Source of the DNA: Bacteroidales bacterium
GTDB taxonomy: Bacteria > Bacteroidota > Bacteroidia > Bacteroidales > UBA932
DNA: 51,233 nt
Reading direction: 5' to 3'
NCBI GenBank assembly: GCA_017544005.1
Contig: JAFYEZ010000003.1
Location: 1 to 51,233, forward strand
The notes below the pieces were generated by a model. The model saw only the letters and a program-made list of their open reading frames with translations. It was not told where the DNA came from and did not search any database. Shown one piece after another: positions 18,075 through 28,253 of this stretch. Positions within the stretch are counted from its first letter, which is position 1. Each line of letters starts with the position of its first letter. A program made the position numbers and the translations under genes.

Positions 18075-20000
18075 TTACCAACCGGGGTTCTGGCTGATGT
18101 CGCCATACTTCTTGTACTTCACGATTTCCGTGTAAGGAACCGGCCACCAGTAGTATTTGTCTTCCCAATGGCGGTCCTCAACCTTGAAGACGTTGTACTC
18201 GAAACCGGTCGGACGGCCGTCCGAGCCAAAGCCTTTCGGGAAGATTTCGATACCGTGGATCGGCTGGCCGAACTTCTCACCCTCTTTCCAGCGGCGGACA
18301 TCGTAGAAACGGTGGCCTTCGAAGCAGAGCTCGATCTGGCGTTCGTGGTGAATGGCTTCTCGCATGGCTGCCTGCGAAACGACCTGAGCAGCCTTGAGCG
18401 GCGGCATGCCGACACGGGCACGGATGGCGTTGATCGCACCCTGAGCGGTGTTGATACCGCCTTCGTCCTCCTCAAAGAGGCCGCGAAGTTCACCCTTCGG
18501 ATCCGGAACGGTCGGGCCGTAAGCCTCGTTCAGCGCCTCTGCGTAGTTGAGCAGCAGTTCAGCGAAACGGAACTCGTGGCGGGCACGCTTCTGGTTGGAG
18601 TAGTTACCGGAGGTGTATGCGTAGAAGGCCTCGGAGAGGAATTTGCGGTGGTAGTAACCGGTCTTGGTGCTGTTCTTCAACTGACGCTGGCGGTGGACAC
18701 CACCCACGCAGGGGGTACCGTCTTTGAGCGTATCGCACCAGGTGTCGATGAAGTAGCCCTTGGAGGTGCTGTTGCCCCAATAGTAACCGTTGTAGAGAAT
18801 CGACGCATAGAAGCGGGGATCACGGTTGGCATAGGGGTTGGCAGCGTGGGTCGGGTTGCTCCAGTCAAACGGATCGCCGGTACGCATTTCGAAGGCGTCC
18901 ACCATCTCCTGGGTCGGGTTGGTGTAGCCGTTGAAGCCGTCCACACCGGCCGGGAGGTTGTAACGTTCCCAGAGCGAGGTGTTGGTGGTGGTGCGCTCGG
19001 TGGTCCAGATCTGTTCGTGGTTGTCGAGGTCGACGGCCATCGAAATCACGTAGTTGTAGGAACCCACCTTGGAGTTGACACCGTAGTTGGCCTTGGTAGG
19101 CGCAGCGCCGGGGACGGTCACGCGGGAGAGTTCATAAAACTCGTTGTCGTTGATAGCCTGACGGGCTGCGTCAGCAGCGTTGATCCAGCGCTGGACATCG
19201 CCCACCGTACCGGCCGGGTTGCCCCAGGTGTCGTAGTCACCCTGGTAGAGCGGGCTGGCATAGTAGAGCATCACGCGGGACTTGAGGGCCTGGGCGGCAG
19301 CGCGGTTGGCGCGGCCCCAGTTGTCATCGTCCCAGAGCGTAGGCAGCGAGTCGATAGCGGCGTCGCAGTCCTTGATAATCTGGTTGTAGCACTCCTCGAG
19401 GGTGTTGCGGTCGCGGTAGAGTTCCGGATCATCGACCTGCTCCACCTTGGTGGAAATGACATACCGGCCATAACGGCGGAAGAGTTCCAGTTCCGCCCAT
19501 GCACGGAGGAAGTAGGCCTGGCCCTTGAACCAGGTCCGCTCGTAGCGGCGGGTCGGGTCGTCCAGGTCATCGATCAGGACGGAGTTGTCCACGTTGGCCA
19601 GGAAAGTGTTTGCCTTGCGGATGACCAGGTAGGCGTTGATCCAGGGCTGACGGCCGTTGAGGCTCACCTGGGCATTGCCGTAGTAAATGGTCGGGGTGTT
19701 GAGTGAGGTCCAGTTGCCGTTGGTGAACTTCTGGACACCGGCATTCGGCAGCGAGTGCTCGGCCTCATCGGTCGCGCAGGCCAGCATGCCGTAGCTACCG
19801 TACACCTCGTTCATGTGACGGCAGAAGATGTAACGGGCATAGATATCGTCCAGTGCGCCCTTCACATACTTGTAGTAACCCCAGACATCCTCCTGGGTAC
19901 GCGCTGCATCCGGCGGCCACGGCTCGATAAACTCGCGCTCGCAGGATGTCAGGGAGAGGAATGTGACAGCTATGATAAATGCTTTGATAAACTTTTTCAT
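18075..20000 (-). CDS. SusD/RagB family nutrient-binding lipoprotein (pair 1)
   Basis: A 641-residue surface lipoprotein. The signal peptide KKFIKAFIIAVTFLSLTSC gives lipobox LTSC with acidic residues next (EREF), fitting outer-surface export in Bacteroidetes. The body is a SusD fold: helical TPR-like N-terminal half (YFLRAWAELELFRRYG), AAAQALKSRVMLYYASPLY, and the C-terminal RHEFRFAELLLNYAEALNEAYGP and HERQIELCFEGHRFYDVRRWKEGE signatures. SusD proteins cap the SusC channel and pass ligand to it. It starts 4 nt after the SusC stop, so the two are coupled. Confidence 0.95.
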   Translation of the reverse strand: MKKFIKAFIIAVTFLSLTSCEREFIEPWPPDAARTQEDVWGYYKYVKGALDDIYARYIFCRHMNEVYGSYGMLACATDEAEHSLPNAGVQKFTNGNWTSLNTPTIYYGNAQVSLNGRQPWINAYLVIRKANTFLANVDNSVLIDDLDDPTRRYERTWFKGQAYFLRAWAELELFRRYGRYVISTKVEQVDDPELYRDRNTLEECYNQIIKDCDAAIDSLPTLWDDDNWGRANRAAAQALKSRVMLYYASPLYQGDYDTWGNPAGTVGDVQRWINAADAARQAINDNEFYELSRVTVPGAAPTKANYGVNSKVGSYNYVISMAVDLDNHEQIWTTERTTTNTSLWERYNLPAGVDGFNGYTNPTQEMVDAFEMRTGDPFDWSNPTHAANPYANRDPRFYASILYNGYYWGNSTSKGYFIDTWCDTLKDGTPCVGGVHRQRQLKNSTKTGYYHRKFLSEAFYAYTSGNYSNQKRARHEFRFAELLLNYAEALNEAYGPTVPDPKGELRGLFEEDEGGINTAQGAINAIRARVGMPPLKAAQVVSQAAMREAIHHERQIELCFEGHRFYDVRRWKEGEKFGQPIHGIEIFPKGFGSDGRPTGFEYNVFKVEDRHWEDKYYWWPVPYTEIVKYKKYGDISQNPGW

Positions 20001-20004
20001 ACGC

Positions 20005-23000
20005 TTAGAAGGTTAAGTCGATACCGATGCTGTAGAGTTTGGTCTGCGGATAACGGATGGAACCGGCCAGCCAGTCCTCCGCATCGATGTGTTTCTCCCT
20101 CAGAGAAGAGTTGGTGAAAGAGAGGGGGTTGTACGCGTTGAGATAAATCTTGACGTTGTCAACCGCCACCTTCTTCAGCCAGTTCTTGGGGAAGGTGTAG
20201 CTCAGCGCGATGTTCTTGACGCGGACGAAACCGGCGTTCTCCATCCAGAAGCTGGAAATGCGGTAGTTGTTGTCAAAGTTGTTCGCGGTGGAGAAGCGGG
20301 GATACGTAGCCGTCTCTGCATTGGTAGCTACGCCGCTGTCGTCGATGACGACACGGCCGGCCATCCACTTCTGGGCTGTACCGTTGTCGTAGAAAGCACG
20401 GACGGCATCCGCATAGAGGTAGTTGGTCTGATAACCGGTGCCCTGAATCAGGACATCGAGACCGACGCCGGCATATTCAACGTTGATGTTCAAACCAGCG
20501 GAAAGACGCGGGTCGCGGCCCTCGCCGAGGGGAACGTAGTCGTTGGCGTCCACGATGTTGTCACCGTTGACATCCTTGTACTTCATATCACCCACGCCAT
20601 AGGCGCCGAATCCCTGTTCCGGGCTGTTGTCCACATCTGCCTGGTCCTTGAAGAAGCCCAGGAAGATCAGACCGTAGTCCATACGGGTGCGCTGACCGGT
20701 CTGCCAGAGGTTGTCGAACTCACGGAAAGGCTCACCCATTTCGATAATCCGGTTATCGGTATAGGAAACCTGACCCATGATGTTGTATTTGAACTTACCG
20801 CTCTGACCGTGCCAGGTGAGCATCAACTCGGCACCGGCGCTGTGCACAATACCGTCGTTGGTGATCGGCATACGGTTGTCAAGCACACCGAGGAGTTTCG
20901 GATAGCGGCCGATAGCTGCCGTGTAGGCATCGAAACGGCGCTCGAACCAACCCTCGATGTCGAAGTCGAGGTGGTGGTTGAAGAGGGTACCCTCAAGGGC
21001 CACATTGGCCATGAAGGCCTTCTCGATGCAGGCATCCGGGTTGGACATACGGCCTTCGTACACGAGGTTCAGCGCCGTAGCTGCCGTACCGAAGTGGAGG
21101 TAGCCGCTGGAAGTACCGGAGACCCACCAGCGCTCGCGGGCGGGATAACGCTCGTCGTCGCCGTTGATATCGGTGAAGGAGTACTCGTTGTTACCGGAGA
21201 GACCGGCCGAAAGACGCAACTTCAGGTAATCCACAGCCTTGGCTTCCTTCATGAAGTTTTCACCGGAGATGACCCAGGAGAAGGCACCAGCCGGGAAGAA
21301 GGAACGCGGATGTTCGGTGTGGTAGAATTTCTCACTGCCGGAGAGGCAGGCGGTGAAATCGAAGAAGTAGCGGTTCTTGTAGCCGTAACGTCCCCAGAGG
21401 GCGTAGTTCTCACGGCGGTAGTCGGACTTGTTGTTGCCCGAGAGCACCTCCTGGTAACGGTTCCAGGTAGCCATGGCATCGACCACGTGGTCACCAATTA
21501 CGCGGTTGTACTTGATCTCGGCGTCCATACCGTAGTAACGGGTCGTGCCGTAGTAACCGCTGGTGGAGAGGGAACCGTCGGTACCGAAGCTGGTGTAAAC
21601 GTCGTCGCCCAGGGCGTTCTTCGAATACTGCCAGACGCGGAAGGTGCGGTTCTTGGCCACACGGTAGGAGTTGTAGCCGTCCAGGTGACCGGCGAACTCG
21701 ACGGTCAGACCGGGTGTCACGAACTCGCTCAGGTCTGCCTTTGCACGGCCGGTGATCTGGTAGTGGCGCTGCGTCAGCTCATTGTAACCACGATAAGCCA
21801 TCAGGGCCAGCGGGTTCTTCTGATAGACGGAGTTACCACCGAGCATGAAGACCTCTTTCTGCAGGTCCGGGTCGATACCCGTGAAGGAGAGCGGATACTG
21901 ACCTGCCGGGTTCTTGAACTGGTCGAAGAGTTCACCGGCGAACGATCCGTAGGTATCGCTGTCGTAGTACGGGTACTTACGTTCGATAATACGGCCGCCG
22001 ATGGTCATCGAGAGGGTCAGCCACTTCGAGAGGCTGATGTCCAGGTTGGAACGGGCGTTGTACTTGGAGAAGTTGGTGATGGACGGGAAGTCCGGATTCG
22101 TGCGCTGATATTTGAACAGACCGTCCTGCGAAGTGTAGCCCAGGAGGACGAAGTAGCGGGCGATCTGGTTACCACCGGTCATCGTGATGGAAGCCTTGCG
22201 CTGGGAAGCGTACTTGCCCATCAGGTCCTTGTAGAAGGAAACGTTCGGGTGTGTCAGCGGGGAATCGTTGGTCCGCCAGTGGTTCATGTCGTCGTCCGTA
22301 TAGATCGGCGTGAGACCGTCGTTCTTGCGGGCTTCGTTGTACCACTGCGCATAGGTAAGTGCATCCACGTAGTCCGGATAGCAGTCGGTCGGCGTCAGGA
22401 CGCCTTCGTTGTACTTGACTTCGATGGTACGCTTGTTGGTCATACCGCGCTTGGTGGTCACGAGAATGACACCGTTCGCACCGCGGTTACCATAAATAGC
22501 CGTCGCAGCGGCGTCCTTGAGAACGCTGAAGGACTCGATCTCATTGGCGTCGAGATCGTCGAACGTGCGCTCGAAACCATCCACGATGATGAGCGGGGTA
22601 GCCACGCCGTAGCAGTCCACACCGTTCTGGTTGCCGCCGAAGAGGGTACGCACGCCGCGGATACGGTAGGTAGCCTCATCGGCACCCGGCATACCGGCAT
22701 ACTGGCGGGAGGTCATACCGAGCACGCGGCCGGAGAGGGCGTTACCGAGCGAGGTCACCTTGCTCTTGTCCAGTTCCTCCGCACCGATCGTCATGATGGA
22801 TGCGTTCAGGTCGCGTTTCTTGGTGTCACGATACGGCATGTGCACCACATCGTAGGTACCCTGCCCTGCCGGCGCTTCCTTCAGCACAATCCGGTAGAAA
22901 CCGTCGGCCGAAGTCACCGTCTGCTGCAGTTCATAGTAGTAGTCCGTATTGAAGACCAGGACGGCGCCGATGCTCGGCACGGTGATGGTGAAGTCGCCAT

Positions 23001-23196
23001 ACTCGTCGGACTCGGTGTCGATGAAGGAATCCTGGACGGTAATCCGGACACCCATCATCGGAAGGCCCTTCTCGTTGACGACGTTACCGGAGACGGTAAC
23101 CGGCTGTTCCTTGGCCTTCTTGCCCTGCGCACCTGCAACCGGTGCGATGAGGACCAGGGCAAGCAAGATTGCTATATATTTATATAAGTGTTTCAT
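20005..23196 (-). CDS. SusC/RagA family TonB-dependent transporter (pair 1)
   Basis: A 1063-residue outer-membrane transporter: signal peptide (KHLYKYIAILLALVLIAPVAGAQ), a CarboxypepD_reg-like beta-sandwich (about 30-120, VTVSGNVVNEKGLPMMGVRI), the plug with the SusC signature ESFSVLKDAAATAIYGNRGANGVILVTTKRG in shortened view (FSVLKDAAATAIYGNRGANG, about 215), then a 22-strand barrel. No STN domain, so no direct anti-sigma signalling is expected. The ATG at 23196 is preferred over one 18 nt upstream because AAAAGGAGG lies just before it. It follows the previous SusD stop by 11 nt. Confidence 0.95.
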   Translation of the reverse strand: MKHLYKYIAILLALVLIAPVAGAQGKKAKEQPVTVSGNVVNEKGLPMMGVRITVQDSFIDTESDEYGDFTITVPSIGAVLVFNTDYYYELQQTVTSADGFYRIVLKEAPAGQGTYDVVHMPYRDTKKRDLNASIMTIGAEELDKSKVTSLGNALSGRVLGMTSRQYAGMPGADEATYRIRGVRTLFGGNQNGVDCYGVATPLIIVDGFERTFDDLDANEIESFSVLKDAAATAIYGNRGANGVILVTTKRGMTNKRTIEVKYNEGVLTPTDCYPDYVDALTYAQWYNEARKNDGLTPIYTDDDMNHWRTNDSPLTHPNVSFYKDLMGKYASQRKASITMTGGNQIARYFVLLGYTSQDGLFKYQRTNPDFPSITNFSKYNARSNLDISLSKWLTLSMTIGGRIIERKYPYYDSDTYGSFAGELFDQFKNPAGQYPLSFTGIDPDLQKEVFMLGGNSVYQKNPLALMAYRGYNELTQRHYQITGRAKADLSEFVTPGLTVEFAGHLDGYNSYRVAKNRTFRVWQYSKNALGDDVYTSFGTDGSLSTSGYYGTTRYYGMDAEIKYNRVIGDHVVDAMATWNRYQEVLSGNNKSDYRRENYALWGRYGYKNRYFFDFTACLSGSEKFYHTEHPRSFFPAGAFSWVISGENFMKEAKAVDYLKLRLSAGLSGNNEYSFTDINGDDERYPARERWWVSGTSSGYLHFGTAATALNLVYEGRMSNPDACIEKAFMANVALEGTLFNHHLDFDIEGWFERRFDAYTAAIGRYPKLLGVLDNRMPITNDGIVHSAGAELMLTWHGQSGKFKYNIMGQVSYTDNRIIEMGEPFREFDNLWQTGQRTRMDYGLIFLGFFKDQADVDNSPEQGFGAYGVGDMKYKDVNGDNIVDANDYVPLGEGRDPRLSAGLNINVEYAGVGLDVLIQGTGYQTNYLYADAVRAFYDNGTAQKWMAGRVVIDDSGVATNAETATYPRFSTANNFDNNYRISSFWMENAGFVRVKNIALSYTFPKNWLKKVAVDNVKIYLNAYNPLSFTNSSLREKHIDAEDWLAGSIRYPQTKLYSIGIDLTF

Positions 23197-23207
23197 AGTG
23201 CCTCCTT

Positions 23208-25034
23208 TTACCATCCTTCGTTCTGGGAAATACCGAGGTTGTAAACTTCACTCTGAGGAATCGGATAGCGGTACATGCGTTTCGGATCGAATTCACGGTC
23301 CTCAATCCACATCTTGCTGTAGGCGAAGGATTCACCGGACTTGATGATGTCGATACCGTAGATGGTACCGCCGATGAGTTCTTCACCCCGCTTCCAGCGG
23401 AGAATGTCATAGAAATACTGATCCTCGAACGCAAACTCGATGATGCGCTCGTTCTGGATCTTGGCACGTGCCTGGTCTTTGGTCAAACCGGTGGGGAGAC
23501 CCGGAAGGCCTGCGGGAAGCACAGGGAAGTCCGGATTCTCGGCACGCTCCTCCTTGGTGTTCTTGTCTGCTGCCGCTCCGGCTGCGCAGATCAGACGGGC
23601 GCGGGTTGCATTGATGGCCTGAATAGCCGTCATGCCGCCCAGTCCGCCGTCGGAATCAGGCCCGTAGGCCTCGTTCATCGCCTCTGCGTAGTCGAAATAG
23701 AGCTCGGTGAAACGGAGGTAGAAGCCGAAGACCTTGCTGGAACCGGGGTTCTGCTTGCTCTTGCAGGTACGCTGCCAGAACTTGCGCAGGTAGTAGCCGG
23801 TCTTGGTGAAGAGGTGGTTCTTCGGATCCATATCCTTGCCGTAGGTGGCACCGTCATGCCAGGTTTCGATCTTGCGGGTGATCCACTTGCGGTCGTTGTA
23901 GAGCACGGTGTAATAGAAACGCGGGTCGCGGTTCTTGTAGATGTTCGCCACATGCTCCGTGTTGTTCCAGTCGAAATCCTCCGTGCCGATGGCATTGCCG
24001 CCGCCGTCGAAGGTGATGACCGGGAAGCGGTCCACGAAGTTCTGGGTCGGGCCGTTGCTGCCGTAGCCCCAGAAATCGTCGCCCGGGGTAGCCTGCTCGT
24101 AGTTGATCAACTTGGTGTTGAAGGTGTGCGTGTAGGTGGTGGAACGGCTGAAGATGATGAACTCCTTGTTGGTCTGCGGATCCGTGCTGAAGAAGATGCC
24201 CTGCCAGTCATTGCTGAGGCCGTGGTAGCCGTTGGTCTCGCAGTAATCGATGCAATCCTTGGCTGCCGCAGCGGCATCTTTCCACTTCTGGACGTCACCG
24301 TTCGGGTTGTTGAGCGGAGAAGCCCAGTAGAGGAGCACGCGGGTACGGAGCGCCTTGCACCATGCCTTGGTGGCACGGCCGAAGTCCTCGGTAGGCCACT
24401 CGTCCGGAAGCAGGCCTTCAGCCAAGGTCAGCTCGTCCAGGACGAACTGGGCCACCTGGTCGTAGGTCGAACGCGGAATCCGGTAGTCGTCTTCCAGGCT
24501 CAGCACCTTCTTGACGAGGGGAACACCGCCGTAGCGCTTCAGCAGTTCCGCATAGTAGTAAGCCAGGAAGAAGTGGCACTCACCCTGCATCAGGTCCTTG
24601 CGGCCTGCCGGCTCGTTGAGGAAGTTTTTGTAGTTGTCGAGGAACATCCACGCGCGGCGGATCTGCCGGTAGCAGGTGTACCAGACATTCTCGATCTCCT
24701 CGGTAGCGTAGCTGGAGCGCCAGTTACCTACGTTGAAAGACATGTTGGCGACACCGTAGGTAGCGGAATACTCGGCCATGTCCGTTGCCGACTCCATGAA
24801 GCCGTAGCGCGTCGTGGAGGAGGTGGAGAACTTGCCGTCCTTGACCCAGGTGTTGGGCATATTGTAGTAGAGCTGGTCGAGATAGCGCTGCGAACGGAGG
24901 TAGTCCTCGAAGATGTACTCCTTGGTCTGTTCACCGTTCGGCGCCTGGTTGAGGAACTTCTCGCAGGAGGAGAAGAACGTCATGCCCGTGAGGGCGACCG
25001 CTGCAATCAGGAAAATTCTAAAGGTATTTTTCAT
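23208..25034 (-). CDS. SusD/RagB family nutrient-binding lipoprotein (pair 2)
   Basis: A 608-residue SusD homologue. Signal peptide ending FFSSC (KNTFRIFLIAAVALTGMTFFSSC), then EKFLNQAPNG. Typical blocks are GECHFFLAYYYAELLKRYGGVPLV, AWCKALRTRVLLYWASPLN, LRFTELYFDYAEAMNEAYGP and IQNERIIEFAFEDQYFYDILRWKRGEE. It belongs with the SusC ending 17 nt upstream. It differs clearly from the pair-1 SusD, so the tandem pairs are not a recent duplication. Function: ligand capture on the cell surface. Confidence 0.95.
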   Translation of the reverse strand: MKNTFRIFLIAAVALTGMTFFSSCEKFLNQAPNGEQTKEYIFEDYLRSQRYLDQLYYNMPNTWVKDGKFSTSSTTRYGFMESATDMAEYSATYGVANMSFNVGNWRSSYATEEIENVWYTCYRQIRRAWMFLDNYKNFLNEPAGRKDLMQGECHFFLAYYYAELLKRYGGVPLVKKVLSLEDDYRIPRSTYDQVAQFVLDELTLAEGLLPDEWPTEDFGRATKAWCKALRTRVLLYWASPLNNPNGDVQKWKDAAAAAKDCIDYCETNGYHGLSNDWQGIFFSTDPQTNKEFIIFSRSTTYTHTFNTKLINYEQATPGDDFWGYGSNGPTQNFVDRFPVITFDGGGNAIGTEDFDWNNTEHVANIYKNRDPRFYYTVLYNDRKWITRKIETWHDGATYGKDMDPKNHLFTKTGYYLRKFWQRTCKSKQNPGSSKVFGFYLRFTELYFDYAEAMNEAYGPDSDGGLGGMTAIQAINATRARLICAAGAAADKNTKEERAENPDFPVLPAGLPGLPTGLTKDQARAKIQNERIIEFAFEDQYFYDILRWKRGEELIGGTIYGIDIIKSGESFAYSKMWIEDREFDPKRMYRYPIPQSEVYNLGISQNEGW

Positions 25035-25051
25035 AATCGGGTCCTCCTAGG

Positions 25052-28000
25052 TTAGAATGAGAGGCTTGCGCCGAAACTGAGACCCATCGTCTGCGGATAA
25101 ACGGCACCGGTCGATCCGGTCGGAGTCTCCGGGTCCACCACGCCGATCTTGTCCCAGGTTGCGAGGTTGACGCCGCTGACGTGGAACCGGACGCTCTTGA
25201 GCGCCGCCGTCTTGGCAAACTTGAGGTTATAGGAGACTTCCACGTTCTTCAGACGCAGATAAGCGTTCTCCTTGAGGAAGAAGGAATTCCGGATGTGGTT
25301 CTGGCTCGTTGCACCGACATGGAGCACCGGGTAGGTAGCCGTGTCGGCCGTCTCCGGCGTCCAGCGGCCCAGGTGAATATCCTGGACACGGCCGCGGTTG
25401 TAGAACTCATACATCAGGTAGTTGGAGATGAACACGCTGCTGTGTGCGGCACCCTGGAAATGGATGTCCACGGCAAAGTTCTTATAAGCAGCGCCCAGCG
25501 AGAAACCGTAGATGATTTCCGGAATCTTGGAGTAACCGATGGCGACCTTGTCGTATTCGTTGACAACGCCGTCGCTGTTGTAGTCGAGGTACTTGAAGTC
25601 ACCGGGGATCGGGGTGGAACCCACCTGCTGGAGCGGCGAGTTGTCGATATCCTGCTGGTCCTTGAAGTAGCCGATCACCACATAGCCGAAGTTCTGGCCG
25701 ATTCGGTTGCCCTCCTCTTTCTGCCAGGCGAGCATCGTGCCCGGTTCATCCTTATAGACGACCTCGTTGTGGACATACGTGAAGTTGCCCTTCACATAGT
25801 AGTCGAAGTTCTTGTTCACCTTCTTGGAGAAGCCGGCATCGAACTCCCAGCCGTTTTTCTTGGTCTTACCGATGTTCATGTCGGCGAAACCGATACCGAT
25901 GATACCCGGAATCGAGTTCGGGCTCATCAGAATACCGCTACGGTTCTCGAGGAAGCGGTCCACCGAGAGATTGATGACACCGCCCTTGCTGACTGCGAAG
26001 GCCATGTCGGCACCGATGTTGGTCTGACGTGCGGTCTCCCAGGTTGCCAGCGGGTTGGCGATCACCGGCTCGGAGGTGTAACCCATCGAGGTACCGTCGG
26101 TAGAACCGAAGCGGGCGTACGAGGTGGTCGTGGTGGTCCACTTGCCTTCCTTGTAGATGAATCGCGTATTGGCGTAGTCATTACCGGTCAGACCGAAGGA
26201 ACCGCGGAGCTTGAACTGCTTGATCCAGCGGGCGCCGCTCTTGACGAACTGCTCGTTGTGGAGGTTCCAGCCGGCGGAAACCGAAGGGAAGAAACCGAAA
26301 CGGTGGCCCGGAGCGAAGTTCTCGGAACCACGGAACGCGCCGTTCAACTCCAGGAAGTAGCGGTTGGAGAATGCATAGTTGAAACGGCCGATAAAGCTGA
26401 CCGACTTGTACGGAATCGAAGTACCGCTGCGATAGTCGGAAAGGTTGGCGATCAACTGGCCGCTCACGTCATGCTGCTGGAACATGCGGTGGTAGGTCAG
26501 GTTGGCCTCACCGTACACCTTGCGGGTGGAGGAGATGGAACCGGAACCCGTCGTGACGAATGCCTTCTCGATGAGTTCCTGGTAGCGGTCTTCGTGACCC
26601 GGTGCAGAAATCAGCTGATAGGTGGAAACCGTCTCCGTCCACTCGCCGTAGTTACCGAAGTTACTGTCGTGCGAAGCACGGAGGGAGAGCTTGAGGCCCT
26701 TGACCCACTGGCTGAAGTCATACGTCAGCTTGAGGGAGGAGTTGACCGTATTGTTGCGCTCGCGGCGGCGGCCCTTCGTGTTCAGCATGTACATCGGGTT
26801 GGCCGTCGGGAAGTCGGTCGTACCGGCATAGGAACCATCCGGGTTCTTGGCCGGCATCACCCACGAAGGAATACGGTTCATGTTCTCGAAGATGTCCCGG
26901 TTGTTCTTGGGCTGCTGACGGTCCGTGAAACCGCCGCTGATATCGATCGAGAAGGTGAAGGCCTTGGTCAGCAGGACGTCCACGTTCGAACGGATGGTGT
27001 AGCGGCGATAGGCGAACTTCGGGTTGTAAACCTTACCCTGCTCGGTTTTCAGCTGGCCGTCCTGGTACATGTAGGTACCGGAGACGAAGTATTTGACACT
27101 CTTCGTACCGCCGCGGACGCTGAGCGACTCGTTGGTCTGCGTGGAGAAGGGTTTCATCATCAGCTTGTACCAGTCGGTATCCGGATAGCGGTACGGATCG
27201 TCCTGAAGCAGGTAGTGCTGCAGGTCTTCCTCCGAGTATACCGGATCCTTGCCGTCATTCTGAAGGGCTTCGTTGTAGAGCTTCAAGCTTTCATACGAAT
27301 TCAGGTAATGGGGATAGCGGGTCGGGCGGTTCAGGGTAACCGAGGAATTGAAACGGATGGAAGGGCGACCCTCTTCACCACGCTTGGTGGTGACCAGGAC
27401 GACGCCGTTTGCGGCTTTCGATCCATAGACAGCGGTTGCCGCAGCGTCCTTCAGAATGGAGAACGACTCGATTTCACTCGGGTCCATACGAAGGAACTGG
27501 GCCTGGTTGCGCTCGACACCGTCGATCACATAGAGCGGCTCGGCATCATTCCAGGTGCCGGCACCGCGAATGTAAAGGGTCGATTCATCGGCGCCCGGCT
27601 GACCGCTGCCCTGCATGGAGACAAGGCCCGGGATACGGCCGGCGACCGCATTGGAAATGTTGGAAACCGGAGACTTCACGATTTCGTCGGCCTTCACCGT
27701 AGAGACGGCCGATGACATCGCGGACTTTTTCTGCTCGCCGAATGCGACCACCACGGTTTCCTCAAGGGTCGTGGCTTCCGGATTCAGGGTCACATCGATC
27801 ACGGTTTTCTTACCGATGTTGACCGTACGGGTCTGGTAGCCGAGGAAACTGAAGGTAAGGCTCTCGCCGCCGCCGAACGTCAGGGAATACTTTCCGTAGG
27901 CGTCCGTAATGGTGCCGAGCGTCGTACCCGTGACAAACACGTCGACGAACGGGAAAGGCTGCCCCGCTTCATCTTTGACAGTACCGGTAATGGTCACGCG

Positions 28001-28111
28001 GTTGTTCTGAGCCAACAGGTTGCCTGCGATGCAGAAAGCAAGCAACAGCGACAGGCCCAGGCGTCTCGCGATGCCCCCTCCGGTCGATTGTCCGTAACGA
28101 CTAGTTTTCAT
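25052..28111 (-). CDS. SusC/RagA family TonB-dependent transporter (pair 2)
   Basis: A 1019-residue outer-membrane transporter, first gene of the five-gene uptake operon. An N-terminal signal with a hydrophobic core (LGLSLLLAFCIAGNLLAQ) is followed by the CarboxypepD_reg-like domain (ITGTVKDEAGQPFPFVDVFV), a TonB-box-like ETVVVAFG near residue 115, and the SusC plug signature (FSILKDAAATAVYGSKAANG, about 225). The rest is the barrel, ending in a typical aromatic C-terminus (FGASLSF). No STN domain. An upstream -7 box sits at 28149-28156 and a terminator isolates the BspA-like unit. Confidence 0.95.
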   Translation of the reverse strand: MKTSRYGQSTGGGIARRLGLSLLLAFCIAGNLLAQNNRVTITGTVKDEAGQPFPFVDVFVTGTTLGTITDAYGKYSLTFGGGESLTFSFLGYQTRTVNIGKKTVIDVTLNPEATTLEETVVVAFGEQKKSAMSSAVSTVKADEIVKSPVSNISNAVAGRIPGLVSMQGSGQPGADESTLYIRGAGTWNDAEPLYVIDGVERNQAQFLRMDPSEIESFSILKDAAATAVYGSKAANGVVLVTTKRGEEGRPSIRFNSSVTLNRPTRYPHYLNSYESLKLYNEALQNDGKDPVYSEEDLQHYLLQDDPYRYPDTDWYKLMMKPFSTQTNESLSVRGGTKSVKYFVSGTYMYQDGQLKTEQGKVYNPKFAYRRYTIRSNVDVLLTKAFTFSIDISGGFTDRQQPKNNRDIFENMNRIPSWVMPAKNPDGSYAGTTDFPTANPMYMLNTKGRRRERNNTVNSSLKLTYDFSQWVKGLKLSLRASHDSNFGNYGEWTETVSTYQLISAPGHEDRYQELIEKAFVTTGSGSISSTRKVYGEANLTYHRMFQQHDVSGQLIANLSDYRSGTSIPYKSVSFIGRFNYAFSNRYFLELNGAFRGSENFAPGHRFGFFPSVSAGWNLHNEQFVKSGARWIKQFKLRGSFGLTGNDYANTRFIYKEGKWTTTTTSYARFGSTDGTSMGYTSEPVIANPLATWETARQTNIGADMAFAVSKGGVINLSVDRFLENRSGILMSPNSIPGIIGIGFADMNIGKTKKNGWEFDAGFSKKVNKNFDYYVKGNFTYVHNEVVYKDEPGTMLAWQKEEGNRIGQNFGYVVIGYFKDQQDIDNSPLQQVGSTPIPGDFKYLDYNSDGVVNEYDKVAIGYSKIPEIIYGFSLGAAYKNFAVDIHFQGAAHSSVFISNYLMYEFYNRGRVQDIHLGRWTPETADTATYPVLHVGATSQNHIRNSFFLKENAYLRLKNVEVSYNLKFAKTAALKSVRFHVSGVNLATWDKIGVVDPETPTGSTGAVYPQTMGLSFGASLSF

Positions 28112-28148
28112 AAAGGTTAATAGTAGGGTTGATTACTGTTTAATATCG

Positions 28149-28156
28149 CAAAAATA
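28149..28156 (-). promoter_or_regulatory. Promoter -7 element of the SusCD operon
   Basis: The complement reads TATTTTTG (TAnnTTTG), 38 nt upstream of the first SusC start. A -33 TTTG at the right spacing is not seen, which may mean an activator or alternative sigma factor is needed. Confidence 0.5.
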
Positions 28157-28200
28157 GTGATTATTCGCGAGAAATCAGCATCTTTTTGCTACGCAAAGGC

Positions 28201-28232
28201 AAAAAAAGAGGACGGCTCAGCGCCGTCCTCTT
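28201..28232 (-). terminator. Terminator of the BspA-like gene
   Basis: A perfect 11-bp stem on the minus strand, AAGAGGACGGC/GCCGTCCTCTT with a 5-nt loop, followed by a T run. It begins about 20 nt after the BspA-like stop codon. Confidence 0.9.
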
Positions 28233-28253
28233 CAGAATCTGAGTCAACACGCG

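Noticed and set aside
20089-23187. A 1032-codon plus-strand frame opposite SusC
   Set aside because: Same reason: it mirrors a clear SusC gene in the complementary frame and has Val/Gly/His-rich, domain-free composition.
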